Source: Alkalihalobacillus sp. FSL W8-0930
GTDB taxonomy: Bacteria; Bacillota; Bacilli; Bacillales; Bacillaceae_D
NCBI GenBank assembly: GCA_037965595.1
Contig: CP150183.1
Coordinates: 3,821,015 to 3,885,014 of the forward strand
Reading direction: 5' to 3'
Length of the DNA stretch: 64,000 nt
This document shows positions 28,787-36,608 of the stretch, piece after piece (position 1 is the first letter of the stretch; each line of letters opens with the position of its first letter). The position numbers were made by a program, and so were the translations under genes. The notes beneath the pieces are model-generated. The model made no database searches, was not told where the DNA came from, and saw only the letters and a list, made by a program, of their open reading frames with translations.

Positions 28787-29266
28787 CTACTTATGATAAG
28801 GCTCCCCCCGATTAATCCTAAACCCCCGATAAACCTGCTCCACCAAAATCAATCGCATCAACTGATGAGGAAACGTCATTTTCGAAAAAGACAGCTTCTC
28901 ATTCGCTCTCTCTAATACTTTATCGGACAATCCCAGTGATCCTCCAATGACATAACAGATCTTACTCTTCCCGTGCAGGGCGAGCTGGTTGAGGTTGGCT
29001 GCTAGTTGTTCGGAGGTTTGCATCTGGCCGTCGATGGCGAGTGCGATGACGTGGGCGTCTTGTGGGATTTTGGCTAGGAGGCGTTCGCCTTCTTTTTGTT
29101 TGATGATGCGCATGTCCTCTTGGCTTAGGTTCTCGGGTGCTTTTTCGTCGGGGACTTCGGTGATGGTGATCTTGGCGTAGGCACCGAGTCGTTTGGTGTA
29201 CTCGTCGATGCCTTGCTTGAGGTATTTTTCTTTTAGTTTTCCGACCGTTAGAATGGAGATATTCAC
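28787..29266 (-). CDS. rlmH: 23S rRNA (pseudouridine1915-N3)-methyltransferase RlmH
   Basis: A 159-residue SPOUT-class methyltransferase (YydA). It methylates pseudouridine 1915 in helix 69 of 23S rRNA. The SAM-binding knot is visible as [17 protein letters not shown] and the C-terminal signature as [17 protein letters not shown]. The start is GTG, 10-11 nt after AAAAAGGAG. Normal family length. It marks the return to conserved chromosome backbone after the defence island. Confidence 0.96.
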   Translation of the reverse strand: MNISILTVGKLKEKYLKQGIDEYTKRLGAYAKITITEVPDEKAPENLSQEDMRIIKQKEGERLLAKIPQDAHVIALAIDGQMQTSEQLAANLNQLALHGKSKICYVIGGSLGLSDKVLERANEKLSFSKMTFPHQLMRLILVEQVYRGFRINRGEPYHK

Positions 29267-29292
29267 AGTGTTGATGGCTCCTTTTTCATTTG

Positions 29293-29577
29293 TTATCCAC
29301 AGAAGTTATCCACATATCAACATTGTGGGTATCTGATTATTTTGTCACGGAGTAAATGGCTTGATTTTTGCAGAAGCTGCAGGCTGTGGATAAGGCTTGT
29401 TCTTGTGTAAGCTTTTCCATGACCGGGAAGACTTCATTTTCATCAACTACCACATCGAGGGCAAGCTCAATATGCTCGTCGCATGCGTAATACATAAGAT
29501 ATCCGTCCTTTCGTTTTCTAGCATAGTATACCACAGGTTAGGAGCTGATCCTAACGATTGTGGATAGGTGTGGATAA
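29293..29577. repeat. Cluster of five DnaA boxes around rlmH and yyzF
   Basis: TTATCCACA occurs at 29293-29301 and 29306-29314 on the plus strand, and at 29385-29393 and 29569-29577 on the minus strand. A one-mismatch copy lies at 29559-29567 (minus). Four perfect boxes in 285 nt is far above chance for a 9-mer. They flank and enter yyzF, about 34 kb from the dnaA gene. It may titrate DnaA or let DnaA control rlmH. Confidence 0.75.
29337..29495 (-). CDS. yyzF: CxxH/CxxC small zinc-type protein (YyzF family)
   Basis: A 52-residue protein with an N-terminal C-x2-H (YYACDEHIE) and a C-terminal C-x2-C (CSFCKNQ), likely binding one zinc ion. The family is found in Bacillaceae next to rlmH or htrC; function unknown. 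The ATG at 29493-29495 follows AAAGGACGGATATCTT; the longer frame upstream lacks a ribosome site. Confidence 0.85.
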   Translation of the reverse strand: MYYACDEHIELALDVVVDENEVFPVMEKLTQEQALSTACSFCKNQAIYSVTK

Positions 29578-29590
29578 CCTTTTACACAGG

Positions 29591-29626
29591 AAAAAAGCAG
29601 TGCCGACGATCGGTCACTGCTTTTTT
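29591..29626. terminator. Bidirectional terminator after htrC
   Basis: AAAAAAGCAGTG and CACTGCTTTTTT-like arms flank an inner CCGACGATCGG palindrome, giving a long stem with T-runs on both strands. It lies 14 nt past the htrC stop. Confidence 0.92.
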
Positions 29627-29639
29627 GTGGATATCTCTA

Positions 29640-30923
29640 TTAGAAGCTTTGTGGTTCTTGTAATTGAACGTCGATGTCTTGTTTCTGACCGTCTCTGTAT
29701 AGTGTGACGGTTACTGTGTCACCAACTTGTCTGTCCGTGTAAAGGAAGCGACGGAGGTCTGCGCCTTCGTTCAGATCTTCCCCATCAATTTGGACAATGA
29801 CGTCATATTCCTGTAGTCCAGCTTTTTGAGCGGAAGAGTTTGGAGCAACGCTTGTCACTACCACTCCATTTTCAATGTCTTCCGGCAGGTTCAGTGTCCC
29901 TGTACGGTGCTGGGCTGGGATATCTGCTAGAGAGCGGATACCTACGCCAAGCTGAGGGCGTTTGACTTCACCGAATGTTTCTAGATCATTAATGATTGGT
30001 TCAGCGACTGCAGTTGGGATCGAGAAGCCGATTCCTTCTACCGCACTTTGCGCAATCTTCATCGAGTTAATTCCAATCACTTCACCATTTATATTAATCA
30101 GTGCGCCACCACTGTTACCAGGGTTAATGGCTGCATCGGTTTGAAGAACCTCTGCGTTCCAGTCTGGTTGTCCATCACCATCAAGGTCAACCGGAATGCT
30201 GCGTTCTGTAGCAGAAATGATTCCTTGTGTGACGGAGCTCGCAAAGCTTTGACCGAGTGGGTTGCCTATTGCAATGGCAGGTTCACCGGCACGTAGGTTT
30301 TCAGAGTTACCAAATGTCGCAACGGTATCAACGTGCTCGTCATCAATTTCAAGAACAGCAAGGTCTGTAATTAAGTCTGCACCAAGAAGAGTAGCTGGGA
30401 CGTCTGTTCCATCTGTGAGTGTGACCGTTAATTCGTTGGCACCCTCAACGACGTGGTTATTCGTCACAACATAGGCTTTGCCATTTTCTTTTTTATAGAT
30501 GACACCAGAGCCCGTTCCCTCTGCTGCTTCCTGCTGTGAGAAAATGTCGCCCTGCTGCATATTCGTTACGCCAACAACAGCGTCAGATACCTTTTCAACG
30601 GCATCTGTGATACCAGAGCTAACGTTTAAGTTAACGGCTTGGGATGCTTCTGAATTGTTGTCGATTTGCGTGCTATTCACCTGTTCGTTAGGTGCATTAC
30701 CATCGATCTCATAAGGAAGCCAGCCTAAGCTTGAAAGAGCTGGTGTTGACATCACAACGATCAGTCCACCAAGTACAGCCCCTCCAAAAGCAGATAGTGC
30801 TGTGCGTCCTTTGCCTTTCTTCTTGCGGTAGCGTTCCTGTGGTTCTGTATGTCTTGGTTCGGATGAATACTGTCCTTGCTGCGTCGGTCTGTTATTTGGG
30901 TCTTGAGAATCATAATAGCCCAT
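29640..30923 (-). CDS. htrC: HtrA-like membrane-anchored serine protease
   Basis: A 427-residue HtrA-family protease (YyxA/HtrC). A Lys-rich cytoplasmic tail precedes one membrane anchor (about 43-65). The trypsin-like domain has His157 (VTNNHVVEG), Asp187 (DLITDLAVLE) and Ser271 (INPGNSGGALI). One PDZ domain covers about 325-420. It should degrade misfolded exported proteins at the membrane face. In B. subtilis it follows walJ; here two unrelated genes separate them, and a TATAAT-like -10 (30977-30982) suggests its own promoter. Confidence 0.95.
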   Translation of the reverse strand: MGYYDSQDPNNRPTQQGQYSSEPRHTEPQERYRKKKGKGRTALSAFGGAVLGGLIVVMSTPALSSLGWLPYEIDGNAPNEQVNSTQIDNNSEASQAVNLNVSSGITDAVEKVSDAVVGVTNMQQGDIFSQQEAAEGTGSGVIYKKENGKAYVVTNNHVVEGANELTVTLTDGTDVPATLLGADLITDLAVLEIDDEHVDTVATFGNSENLRAGEPAIAIGNPLGQSFASSVTQGIISATERSIPVDLDGDGQPDWNAEVLQTDAAINPGNSGGALININGEVIGINSMKIAQSAVEGIGFSIPTAVAEPIINDLETFGEVKRPQLGVGIRSLADIPAQHRTGTLNLPEDIENGVVVTSVAPNSSAQKAGLQEYDVIVQIDGEDLNEGADLRRFLYTDRQVGDTVTVTLYRDGQKQDIDVQLQEPQSF

Positions 30924-31164
30924 CTTGTCTTACCCCTCTCTGTCTCCCTGGGAGTATAATGTCTTGCTTTGATCCTATTATAACGCTAGATTTGGCCGGG
31001 TCTAGTTCTGCGAATTGTTTTTGTACATTTTTGACAATGCTCAGATAATTTGCAACAAAGATGACGCGAACTTATGCAAATAGACGCAAATTAAGGTGGG
31101 GCTTTTAGCCTAATCATGTATAAGATCATGTTTCCACATATGAGAGGGCGTTAAACCAGATTGC

Positions 31165-31707
31165 TTAGGAATCTGTTTTTAAAATCGAATACATGAGCAC
31201 GTCCTGGTACGCACCAGCAAAGTATTCGTATTGGCGCAGGCGTCCTTCTTCGATGAAGCCGTGCTTTTGGAGAATCTGTCTGGATCCCGTGTTTGCTGGG
31301 TCAACAATCGCCTCAATCCGTTGCAGGCCATATGTGTCAAAGCCGTAGGAAAGGACAGCCTGGATCGCTTCGCTTGCAATGCCTTTGCGCCAGTGAGCGG
31401 GATGGAGCTCAAACCCGATCTCAGCGCGACTATGCTGCTTGGCTCGGTTCAAGAAGCCACAGCTACCGATGACGATGTTCTCGTCTTTTAGTGTGATTCC
31501 CCAGCGGATGCCTGTTTCAGCTTTGCGGATCGAGTCATACCATCGAATCTCCTCATCAGCAATGGCTTCAGGTGATTCGTAGGGATCGAGGGCCATTTGC
31601 TTGGTGACTTCTGGGTTGGACAAGTATTCGAACATCGCTTGCGCATCGGTTGGGGTGATTTCTCTTAAGTTGAGTCGTTCGGTTTTGATTGTTGGAAATG
31701 TTGTCAT
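31165..31707 (-). CDS. GNAT-family N-acetyltransferase (RimJ/RimL-like)
   Basis: A 180-residue acetyltransferase. The N-terminal TERLNLREITPTDAQAMFEY and the acetyl-CoA loop region HPAHWRKGIASEAIQAVLSY (about 107-126) are typical, as is the C-terminal ARDVL-like AYQDVLMYSILK. The ATG at 31705-31707 follows ACGGAG; a longer frame overlaps the upstream gene without a ribosome site. It probably acetylates a protein N-terminus, an aminoacyl group or an antibiotic; the substrate is unknown. It lies 28 nt after the glycosidase-like gene and is probably co-transcribed with it. Confidence 0.88.
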   Translation of the reverse strand: MTTFPTIKTERLNLREITPTDAQAMFEYLSNPEVTKQMALDPYESPEAIADEEIRWYDSIRKAETGIRWGITLKDENIVIGSCGFLNRAKQHSRAEIGFELHPAHWRKGIASEAIQAVLSYGFDTYGLQRIEAIVDPANTGSRQILQKHGFIEEGRLRQYEYFAGAYQDVLMYSILKTDS

Positions 31708-31735
31708 ATGTTCGGCTCCGTTCGTTGGTTTGATT

Positions 31736-33334
31736 TTACTCATAGGTTGGTGGAACAATGCCGGGTGATTGGGTGGTGACCCATGCTCCCGCTTCAAGCG
31801 TTTGGATCTCGTTGCCTTTAATTTGAAATGGATAGTCGGTTTGTTTGTACGTGAGTGTGCCCGTGATGGTGCGGACGGACATACCGACGATTGAGATTGA
31901 TTGGTCAGCTTCGTTTAGGATGAGGCGGATCCCAGCTGGGAATGTGGCGAGTTCCACGCGATCCTTGTACAGTGTGCATGTTTCATTAGTGTGAGTGAGT
32001 GCATATTCGTGATGGTTGTGATGGCTGCTGTATGCTACTTCGTGCTGCTCATGCTCCTGATGGAATGGATACGGCGTTAAGCCGGTGATCCAGAGCTCCC
32101 CATCTGGGCGTGGCAGGATGCCGGAGAGGCGCTCGGTGTAATCTAACAGGCACAGAATCGACGGTGAATAGACGTCTGTAAAGCCGGCTTCGCCTGTCCA
32201 CGGATGGAGCGTTTGTGGGAAGCGGTCCATATGCGCAAACGCAGTTAATATCGGTTGAAGCACCCACGAGAGTTCCACATAATGTCCATGTGCTTCAAAG
32301 GCGTGGGGCGCACGGATCAGACTTAAGAAATTACTTGTACCGGACCAGCTGTTGTACGCCGTTGAAGTCGGGTCGAACCTTGGATCATCGAGTGCAATCG
32401 ACGTGAATGGATAAGCTGAGAAAAACTTTTTTGTATTGAGAAGGTAGCGCCTGAGTGCTTCGGTGAAAAAGTCGTGATCACCAACTTCGCAGGCAAGCAC
32501 TCGCAACAGTACATCGGATTGGACTTTTACATATTGATTATGTTGGTCAAGATCATAGAAAAAGTGATCGTCCTTATGATAGCAATACTTCATCAAACTG
32601 TGGAGGCTTTGGTTGGCGAGCGTGAGCCAGTTGTGAGTAGTATCACCAAGCTCAGTTGCTATTTTTGCTAGGTAGAGACGCTGGCAATACACATTCGCCG
32701 TAAGATCGGGTGCAAGAAACGGCAGATGCGGTGAATCCGGGTGGCACTGCGTTGCATCTCCTGTATGCGGCACATCAGGTGCGTGCCAGAAGCGAGGCGA
32801 GCGATCATGTCCGGTATCGAATGTGGAGAACGCTTCAACGCAGCCAGTCTGACGTGTGTTCCGGAATGTGGTGAGCCACGTGTCGTATTTGGCCATCGCG
32901 TCATACATCTTTTTCAGGAATGCTTTGTCACGGCCGTTAAGCTGATAATGTGTCCAGACGCTTCGGGCGAGCGGCGAGACAAGTTGGATTTGCCGGTAAT
33001 TCGGTCCGTCGGGCGTTATCTTATAAGGGATGAGACCGTCTGCGCTCTGATAGGTGGCGAATTGCTCGAATGTGTGTTGCGCAATGTCGGGTAAAAAGCG
33101 CGAAAGGATCTCCGCATTGATCGTGCCAGTGCTCTCGAGCCAGGTTCCGTGGTAGATGCCGCCTTCATGCAGCACCGGTTTGCCTGTACCGTGGTCTTTG
33201 ATGCATTGTGCGAGCTGTGCGTGAGCTTTTGTGACCATCGCTTCAAGCTGTTGATTGGTTGAGACAAAGTGTGTGGTGCGGTTTGTGGATTGGTCGATCT
33301 GATCATATAAACGAGAAAGGATTGCCTGCGTCAT
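31736..33334 (-). CDS. Putative (alpha/alpha)6 glycosidase, MGH1/GH63-like
   Basis: A 532-residue soluble protein without signal peptide. Repeated helical hairpins and motifs such as GGIYHGTWLESTGTINAEIL, DGLIPYKITPDGPNYRQIQL and SGTSNFLSLIRAPHAFE fit six-hairpin glycosidases of the GH63/MGH1 group. The C-terminal 100 residues are beta-rich. I cannot name catalytic residues with confidence. Substrate could be a glucosyl- or mannosylglycerate-like compatible solute or a short oligosaccharide (inference only). The ATG follows AAAAGGGGAGAATACG. Composition is more GC-rich than the defence island. It interrupts the usual walJ-htrC neighbourhood. Confidence 0.55.
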   Translation of the reverse strand: MTQAILSRLYDQIDQSTNRTTHFVSTNQQLEAMVTKAHAQLAQCIKDHGTGKPVLHEGGIYHGTWLESTGTINAEILSRFLPDIAQHTFEQFATYQSADGLIPYKITPDGPNYRQIQLVSPLARSVWTHYQLNGRDKAFLKKMYDAMAKYDTWLTTFRNTRQTGCVEAFSTFDTGHDRSPRFWHAPDVPHTGDATQCHPDSPHLPFLAPDLTANVYCQRLYLAKIATELGDTTHNWLTLANQSLHSLMKYCYHKDDHFFYDLDQHNQYVKVQSDVLLRVLACEVGDHDFFTEALRRYLLNTKKFFSAYPFTSIALDDPRFDPTSTAYNSWSGTSNFLSLIRAPHAFEAHGHYVELSWVLQPILTAFAHMDRFPQTLHPWTGEAGFTDVYSPSILCLLDYTERLSGILPRPDGELWITGLTPYPFHQEHEQHEVAYSSHHNHHEYALTHTNETCTLYKDRVELATFPAGIRLILNEADQSISIVGMSVRTITGTLTYKQTDYPFQIKGNEIQTLEAGAWVTTQSPGIVPPTYE

Positions 33335-33412
33335 CGTATTCTCCCCTTTTATGATAGGTTTGAGATTAGTTTACCTGTTTATAGGGGTGTGCGGGGACGG
33401 AATTTTGGGTTG

Positions 33413-33550
33413 AGCGGATGTATTTGAAGTTTTTCCGATGTATTTCGGCTCTAACGCGATGTATTCACTCTTTCTCCGATGTATTTCCCTTCTAGCGCGA
33501 TGTATTCACCCCATCCTTCTTACTAACGCGCCTCACCTTCTTGCTAAATG
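33413..33550. repeat. Array of degenerate roughly 20-nt repeats
   Basis: Five copies of CGATGTATT-like cores (first reading GGATGTATT) follow one another every 19-22 nt, alternating two sub-types (followed by TCGGCTCTAACG or CACTCTTTCTC). They lead into CTTCTTACTAACG and CTTCTTGCTAAATG units at the same spacing. The array fills the space between the walJ terminator and the glycosidase-like gene. Units related to the latter two recur at 41400-41700. Confidence 0.7.
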
Positions 33551-33575
33551 CCGCACAGCTCTCACACTCCACAAC

Positions 33576-33602
33576 AAAAAAAGACCCAGCATCAGCTGGG
33601 TC
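33576..33602 (-). terminator. Terminator of the wal operon after walJ
   Basis: On the minus strand GACCCAGC, loop TGAT and GCTGGGTC (33583-33602), followed by seven T residues. It shows that the two following genes are transcribed separately from walJ. Confidence 0.93.
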
Positions 33603-33616
33603 TCCTCTCCTCATCT

Positions 33617-34411
33617 CTACACCACCGTTAATGCGGTAGGCTTTAATGGATCGGTATCATATAATTCGAATTGTTCGCCAACGCCCATGCCTTGTTCACG
33701 GAGGCTCTGCTCGACGGTGAGTCGGGCGAGGTCCTTCATGTTGTTATCAAGGCTAAGGTGCGCGAGGTAGATTCGGCTTGTTGTGTCGCCAATCACGTCT
33801 GTAAGAGCAAGTGCGGCGTCTTCGTTGGAAACGTGTCCGACGTCACTTAGGATGCGGCGCTTCACGTTCCATGGATAGCGGCCGATGCGCAGCATGTTAA
33901 GGTCATGATTGGATTCGAAAACAAACATGTCTGCTCCTTTGATGGTTCCTTTAATCCGGTCGCTCACGTAACCCATGTCTGTCGCGATAACTAGCTTCCG
34001 TCCGTTATGACGGAATACGTAAAACATTGGCTCGGCAGCATCGTGGGACACGCCAAAGGATTCGACTTCAAGGTCGCCGAAGCTGCGGACGGTTTCCATA
34101 TCAAAGTGAAATTTCTGATCTACTGGGATGTTGCCAAGATTACTTTCCATGGCGTTCCATGTTTTTTCGTTGGCATAGATCGGTAGCTTGTGGCGTCTAG
34201 CGAAGATGCCGACACCTTTTATATGATCACTGTGTTCATGAGTGACCAGGATCCCGTCAAGCTCCTTGGGATCTCGATCAATTTCCTGAAACAGCTCGTC
34301 CATCTTTTTTCCGCTGAGGCCGGCGTCAACCAGCAAACGCTGTGTCGGTGTTTCCACATACATGGCGTTTCCGGTACTGCCACTAGCCAGCACACTAAAT
34401 CGCAAGGCCAT
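33617..34411 (-). CDS. walJ: WalJ/YycJ metallo-beta-lactamase-fold hydrolase
   Basis: A 264-residue MBL-fold protein. The metal site [10 protein letters not shown] and later SHDAAEP and ESNHD positions are intact. YycJ homologues act as 5'-3' DNA exonucleases in mismatch repair and influence the WalRK regulon. The ATG follows GGAAAGGAGGCCACTT. Fifth gene of the walRKHIJ operon, ended by the hairpin at 33576-33602. Confidence 0.94.
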   Translation of the reverse strand: MALRFSVLASGSTGNAMYVETPTQRLLVDAGLSGKKMDELFQEIDRDPKELDGILVTHEHSDHIKGVGIFARRHKLPIYANEKTWNAMESNLGNIPVDQKFHFDMETVRSFGDLEVESFGVSHDAAEPMFYVFRHNGRKLVIATDMGYVSDRIKGTIKGADMFVFESNHDLNMLRIGRYPWNVKRRILSDVGHVSNEDAALALTDVIGDTTSRIYLAHLSLDNNMKDLARLTVEQSLREQGMGVGEQFELYDTDPLKPTALTVV

Positions 34412-34429
34412 AAGTGGCCTCCTTTCCGG

Positions 34430-35290
34430 TTAATCCTCTATCAACTCATCATCATCGGGTTCACGGTCTGTAGGCTGTTCAAGCTCCGGGTCAATATCGT
34501 CTTCTTCGTCGTCCAGTATTCCTTGCTCTTGAACGATTCCTTCAAAGGCATTTACGAGATATGTGACCTCGCCTACCTCTTCGCCTTTATCAACCACGAT
34601 TTTCATGATTGGAGCAAAGACTCGAGATTCTTTGAAAAAGCTGTAGTAGCCTAACTGGAAGTCCGTGACCCGTTGATTCATCGTAATATATTGTTGGTTA
34701 AATAACGTCTCAATCGCACGCAGGTTGATCAGTGTATCCTTGGGGTCCCCTTGCTTCTCGAAATTCCAATACTCTTGTTCATAGGCATATACTTCATTAT
34801 CTGTATTCACAAACAATCGCAAGGGCTCGTTTTGATTTGTGAAAACGGGCAGTTCATCAAAAATCTGATCAAGGTAAATGACACTGTTTTCTTCACGAAC
34901 AAATTGATATTGTTCACCATGAGTGACGTAAGCCGCTAAAAATTGATTCAGGGTCTCTCGCTTTTCTCCGATTGGAAAAGGGTCATCAAGCGTTGAGATC
35001 AGGGTTGTTTCATCCTTCAACTCTGCTGTTTGTCCGTTTAGCGCGAGTGACTCAACGTCATCTGTTTCCATCGTTTCTTTTTGTCCAACAAGGTATTCCA
35101 CTTCTTCTAAATCATCGGGCAGCTCAACATCGATACTCACTTGATTTTCTCTTAATCGGTCCTGTGTGCTGTTCCCACTTATTAAGCTCAGTTGGTTTTC
35201 ATCATTGACCTGATACAGCTGATAGCCAAGAAAAAGGTTTAAGAGAAGGAAGGTCATAATGAATACGGTCTTGGTTCTACTCCAATTCAT
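34430..35290 (-). CDS. walI: WalI, membrane regulator of the WalK sensor kinase
   Basis: A 286-residue protein with one N-terminal membrane anchor (about 7-25, VFIMTFLLLNLFLGYQLY) and an extracytoplasmic domain of the YycI type. The acidic C-terminus (LEQPTDREPDDDELIED) is longer than usual. It restrains WalK together with WalH. I placed the start at the ATG after GGGAGGGGCAA (35288-35290), giving a 14-nt overlap with walH. Confidence 0.93.
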   Translation of the reverse strand: MNWSRTKTVFIMTFLLLNLFLGYQLYQVNDENQLSLISGNSTQDRLRENQVSIDVELPDDLEEVEYLVGQKETMETDDVESLALNGQTAELKDETTLISTLDDPFPIGEKRETLNQFLAAYVTHGEQYQFVREENSVIYLDQIFDELPVFTNQNEPLRLFVNTDNEVYAYEQEYWNFEKQGDPKDTLINLRAIETLFNQQYITMNQRVTDFQLGYYSFFKESRVFAPIMKIVVDKGEEVGEVTYLVNAFEGIVQEQGILDDEEDDIDPELEQPTDREPDDDELIED

Positions 35291-36608
35291 TTGCCCCTCC
35301 CTCTGCCGGAACCTTTTGCCAGCTGTTGTTATTATCAGTGAACACGTACCATGCTGGTTCAAACGTCACGAGGCCACGCTGATTGTCTTGATCAATCATC
35401 TCATATCCAACTCGAACATCTTGAATACTTTCAAGATCAAGGTTTTCAGCAGCTTGTAGCTTCTCGATTACACTCTCTCCTGATTGTAATTCAACCATGC
35501 TTTCATCAATTGGTGTCGGATCGAGTTTAAGAAGAGGTCTGATGTAGCTTGTTGTCTGAGTACCTGACTTATCTACACTAATCGTCATACTATCACGGCT
35601 ATTTTTAAAGTTATAGACAGGTAGATGATTCACATATAAACGGTACACTGCTGACTCTCGCTCATTTGATTCTCTCCACCAGCTTAATACGTAATCGTTC
35701 GTCCACCCGTTGTGGTTATTGATATAGTCAAAGCTTGTTTGCGGAATGCTGTTTGTTGGTGAACTCGTTGAATCTGAGGTTGACGAGTTCCGATACGTCA
35801 TAAAGTTCTCATCATCACGCAGATTTAGAATTCGTGTCCCATCTGTATACGTATATTCCCCGTTGCTTTGTCGATAATTACGCACTGTTTTTGGATCAGG
35901 GAATAGGGTTTGGGTAATATCATCTCTTGGCACACGATCGGTAGAATACTGAAGACGTGCATATTCGTGTGTAACAGCTGGGATATAGATTTTTTCCTGA
36001 TTCAATAAAACCGCTTGGCTATTTGTAGGATTCACGGCCATTGCCGGAACGGCTGTATTGTCATCTAGAAAACGATTTAGATCTGATGACTGAAAGGTTG
36101 TTGATATTTCAAATGGTGCCTTGTCTGCAGCAGAGTACACTTGTAGCTTTACTCCATCTCCATCATCATAAAGTAAAATTCGATCCACTCCACGTAACGG
36201 CATCTCATCGTCTTCTCCGTTTTCCCCAAATAAACTCATAAACATCTTGATAGGAATGCGATCCGGGAAGACAAACTCAATACCTGTTGTGACATCCGTT
36301 GGTGGGAAAAGATTGATATCATACAACTCTGCATCTAAAAGTGTTTCATAGATTTGATGAAATAAATCATCTGTTTCAAGCACCATATAACTTTCTCCAA
36401 ATTGGTGTTTAACGATTTTACTCGGTCGTATGACATCTTCAATCGACTTTTCTTCGCCAATTCGGTTTAATTCAACTGCTTCAGAATCCTGTTCCATCAA
36501 ATCAGGCTTATAGGTCCAGATAAACCAGGTTAAGACTAAACTTAAAAGGACCAAAAATACGAGTAACCATGTTTTAAGTCGTTCATAATATAGCCCTCTC
36601 ACGTTCAC
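35277..36608 (-). CDS. walH: WalH, membrane regulator of the WalK sensor kinase
   Basis: A 443-residue YycH-family protein: short cytoplasmic tail, one membrane helix (about 12-32) and a large extracytoplasmic domain. It binds WalK in the membrane with WalI to lower kinase activity. The start is GTG after GGGAGGAGACAT and overlaps the walK stop by 4 nt (GTGA), supporting translational coupling. Confidence 0.94.
   Translation of the reverse strand: MNVRGLYYERLKTWLLVFLVLLSLVLTWFIWTYKPDLMEQDSEAVELNRIGEEKSIEDVIRPSKIVKHQFGESYMVLETDDLFHQIYETLLDAELYDINLFPPTDVTTGIEFVFPDRIPIKMFMSLFGENGEDDEMPLRGVDRILLYDDGDGVKLQVYSAADKAPFEISTTFQSSDLNRFLDDNTAVPAMAVNPTNSQAVLLNQEKIYIPAVTHEYARLQYSTDRVPRDDITQTLFPDPKTVRNYRQSNGEYTYTDGTRILNLRDDENFMTYRNSSTSDSTSSPTNSIPQTSFDYINNHNGWTNDYVLSWWRESNERESAVYRLYVNHLPVYNFKNSRDSMTISVDKSGTQTTSYIRPLLKLDPTPIDESMVELQSGESVIEKLQAAENLDLESIQDVRVGYEMIDQDNQRGLVTFEPAWYVFTDNNNSWQKVPAEGGANELE

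Noticed and set aside
33413..33550. CRISPR array.
   Set aside because: Units are degenerate and contiguous with no constant repeat separated by unique spacers, and no cas genes are present.
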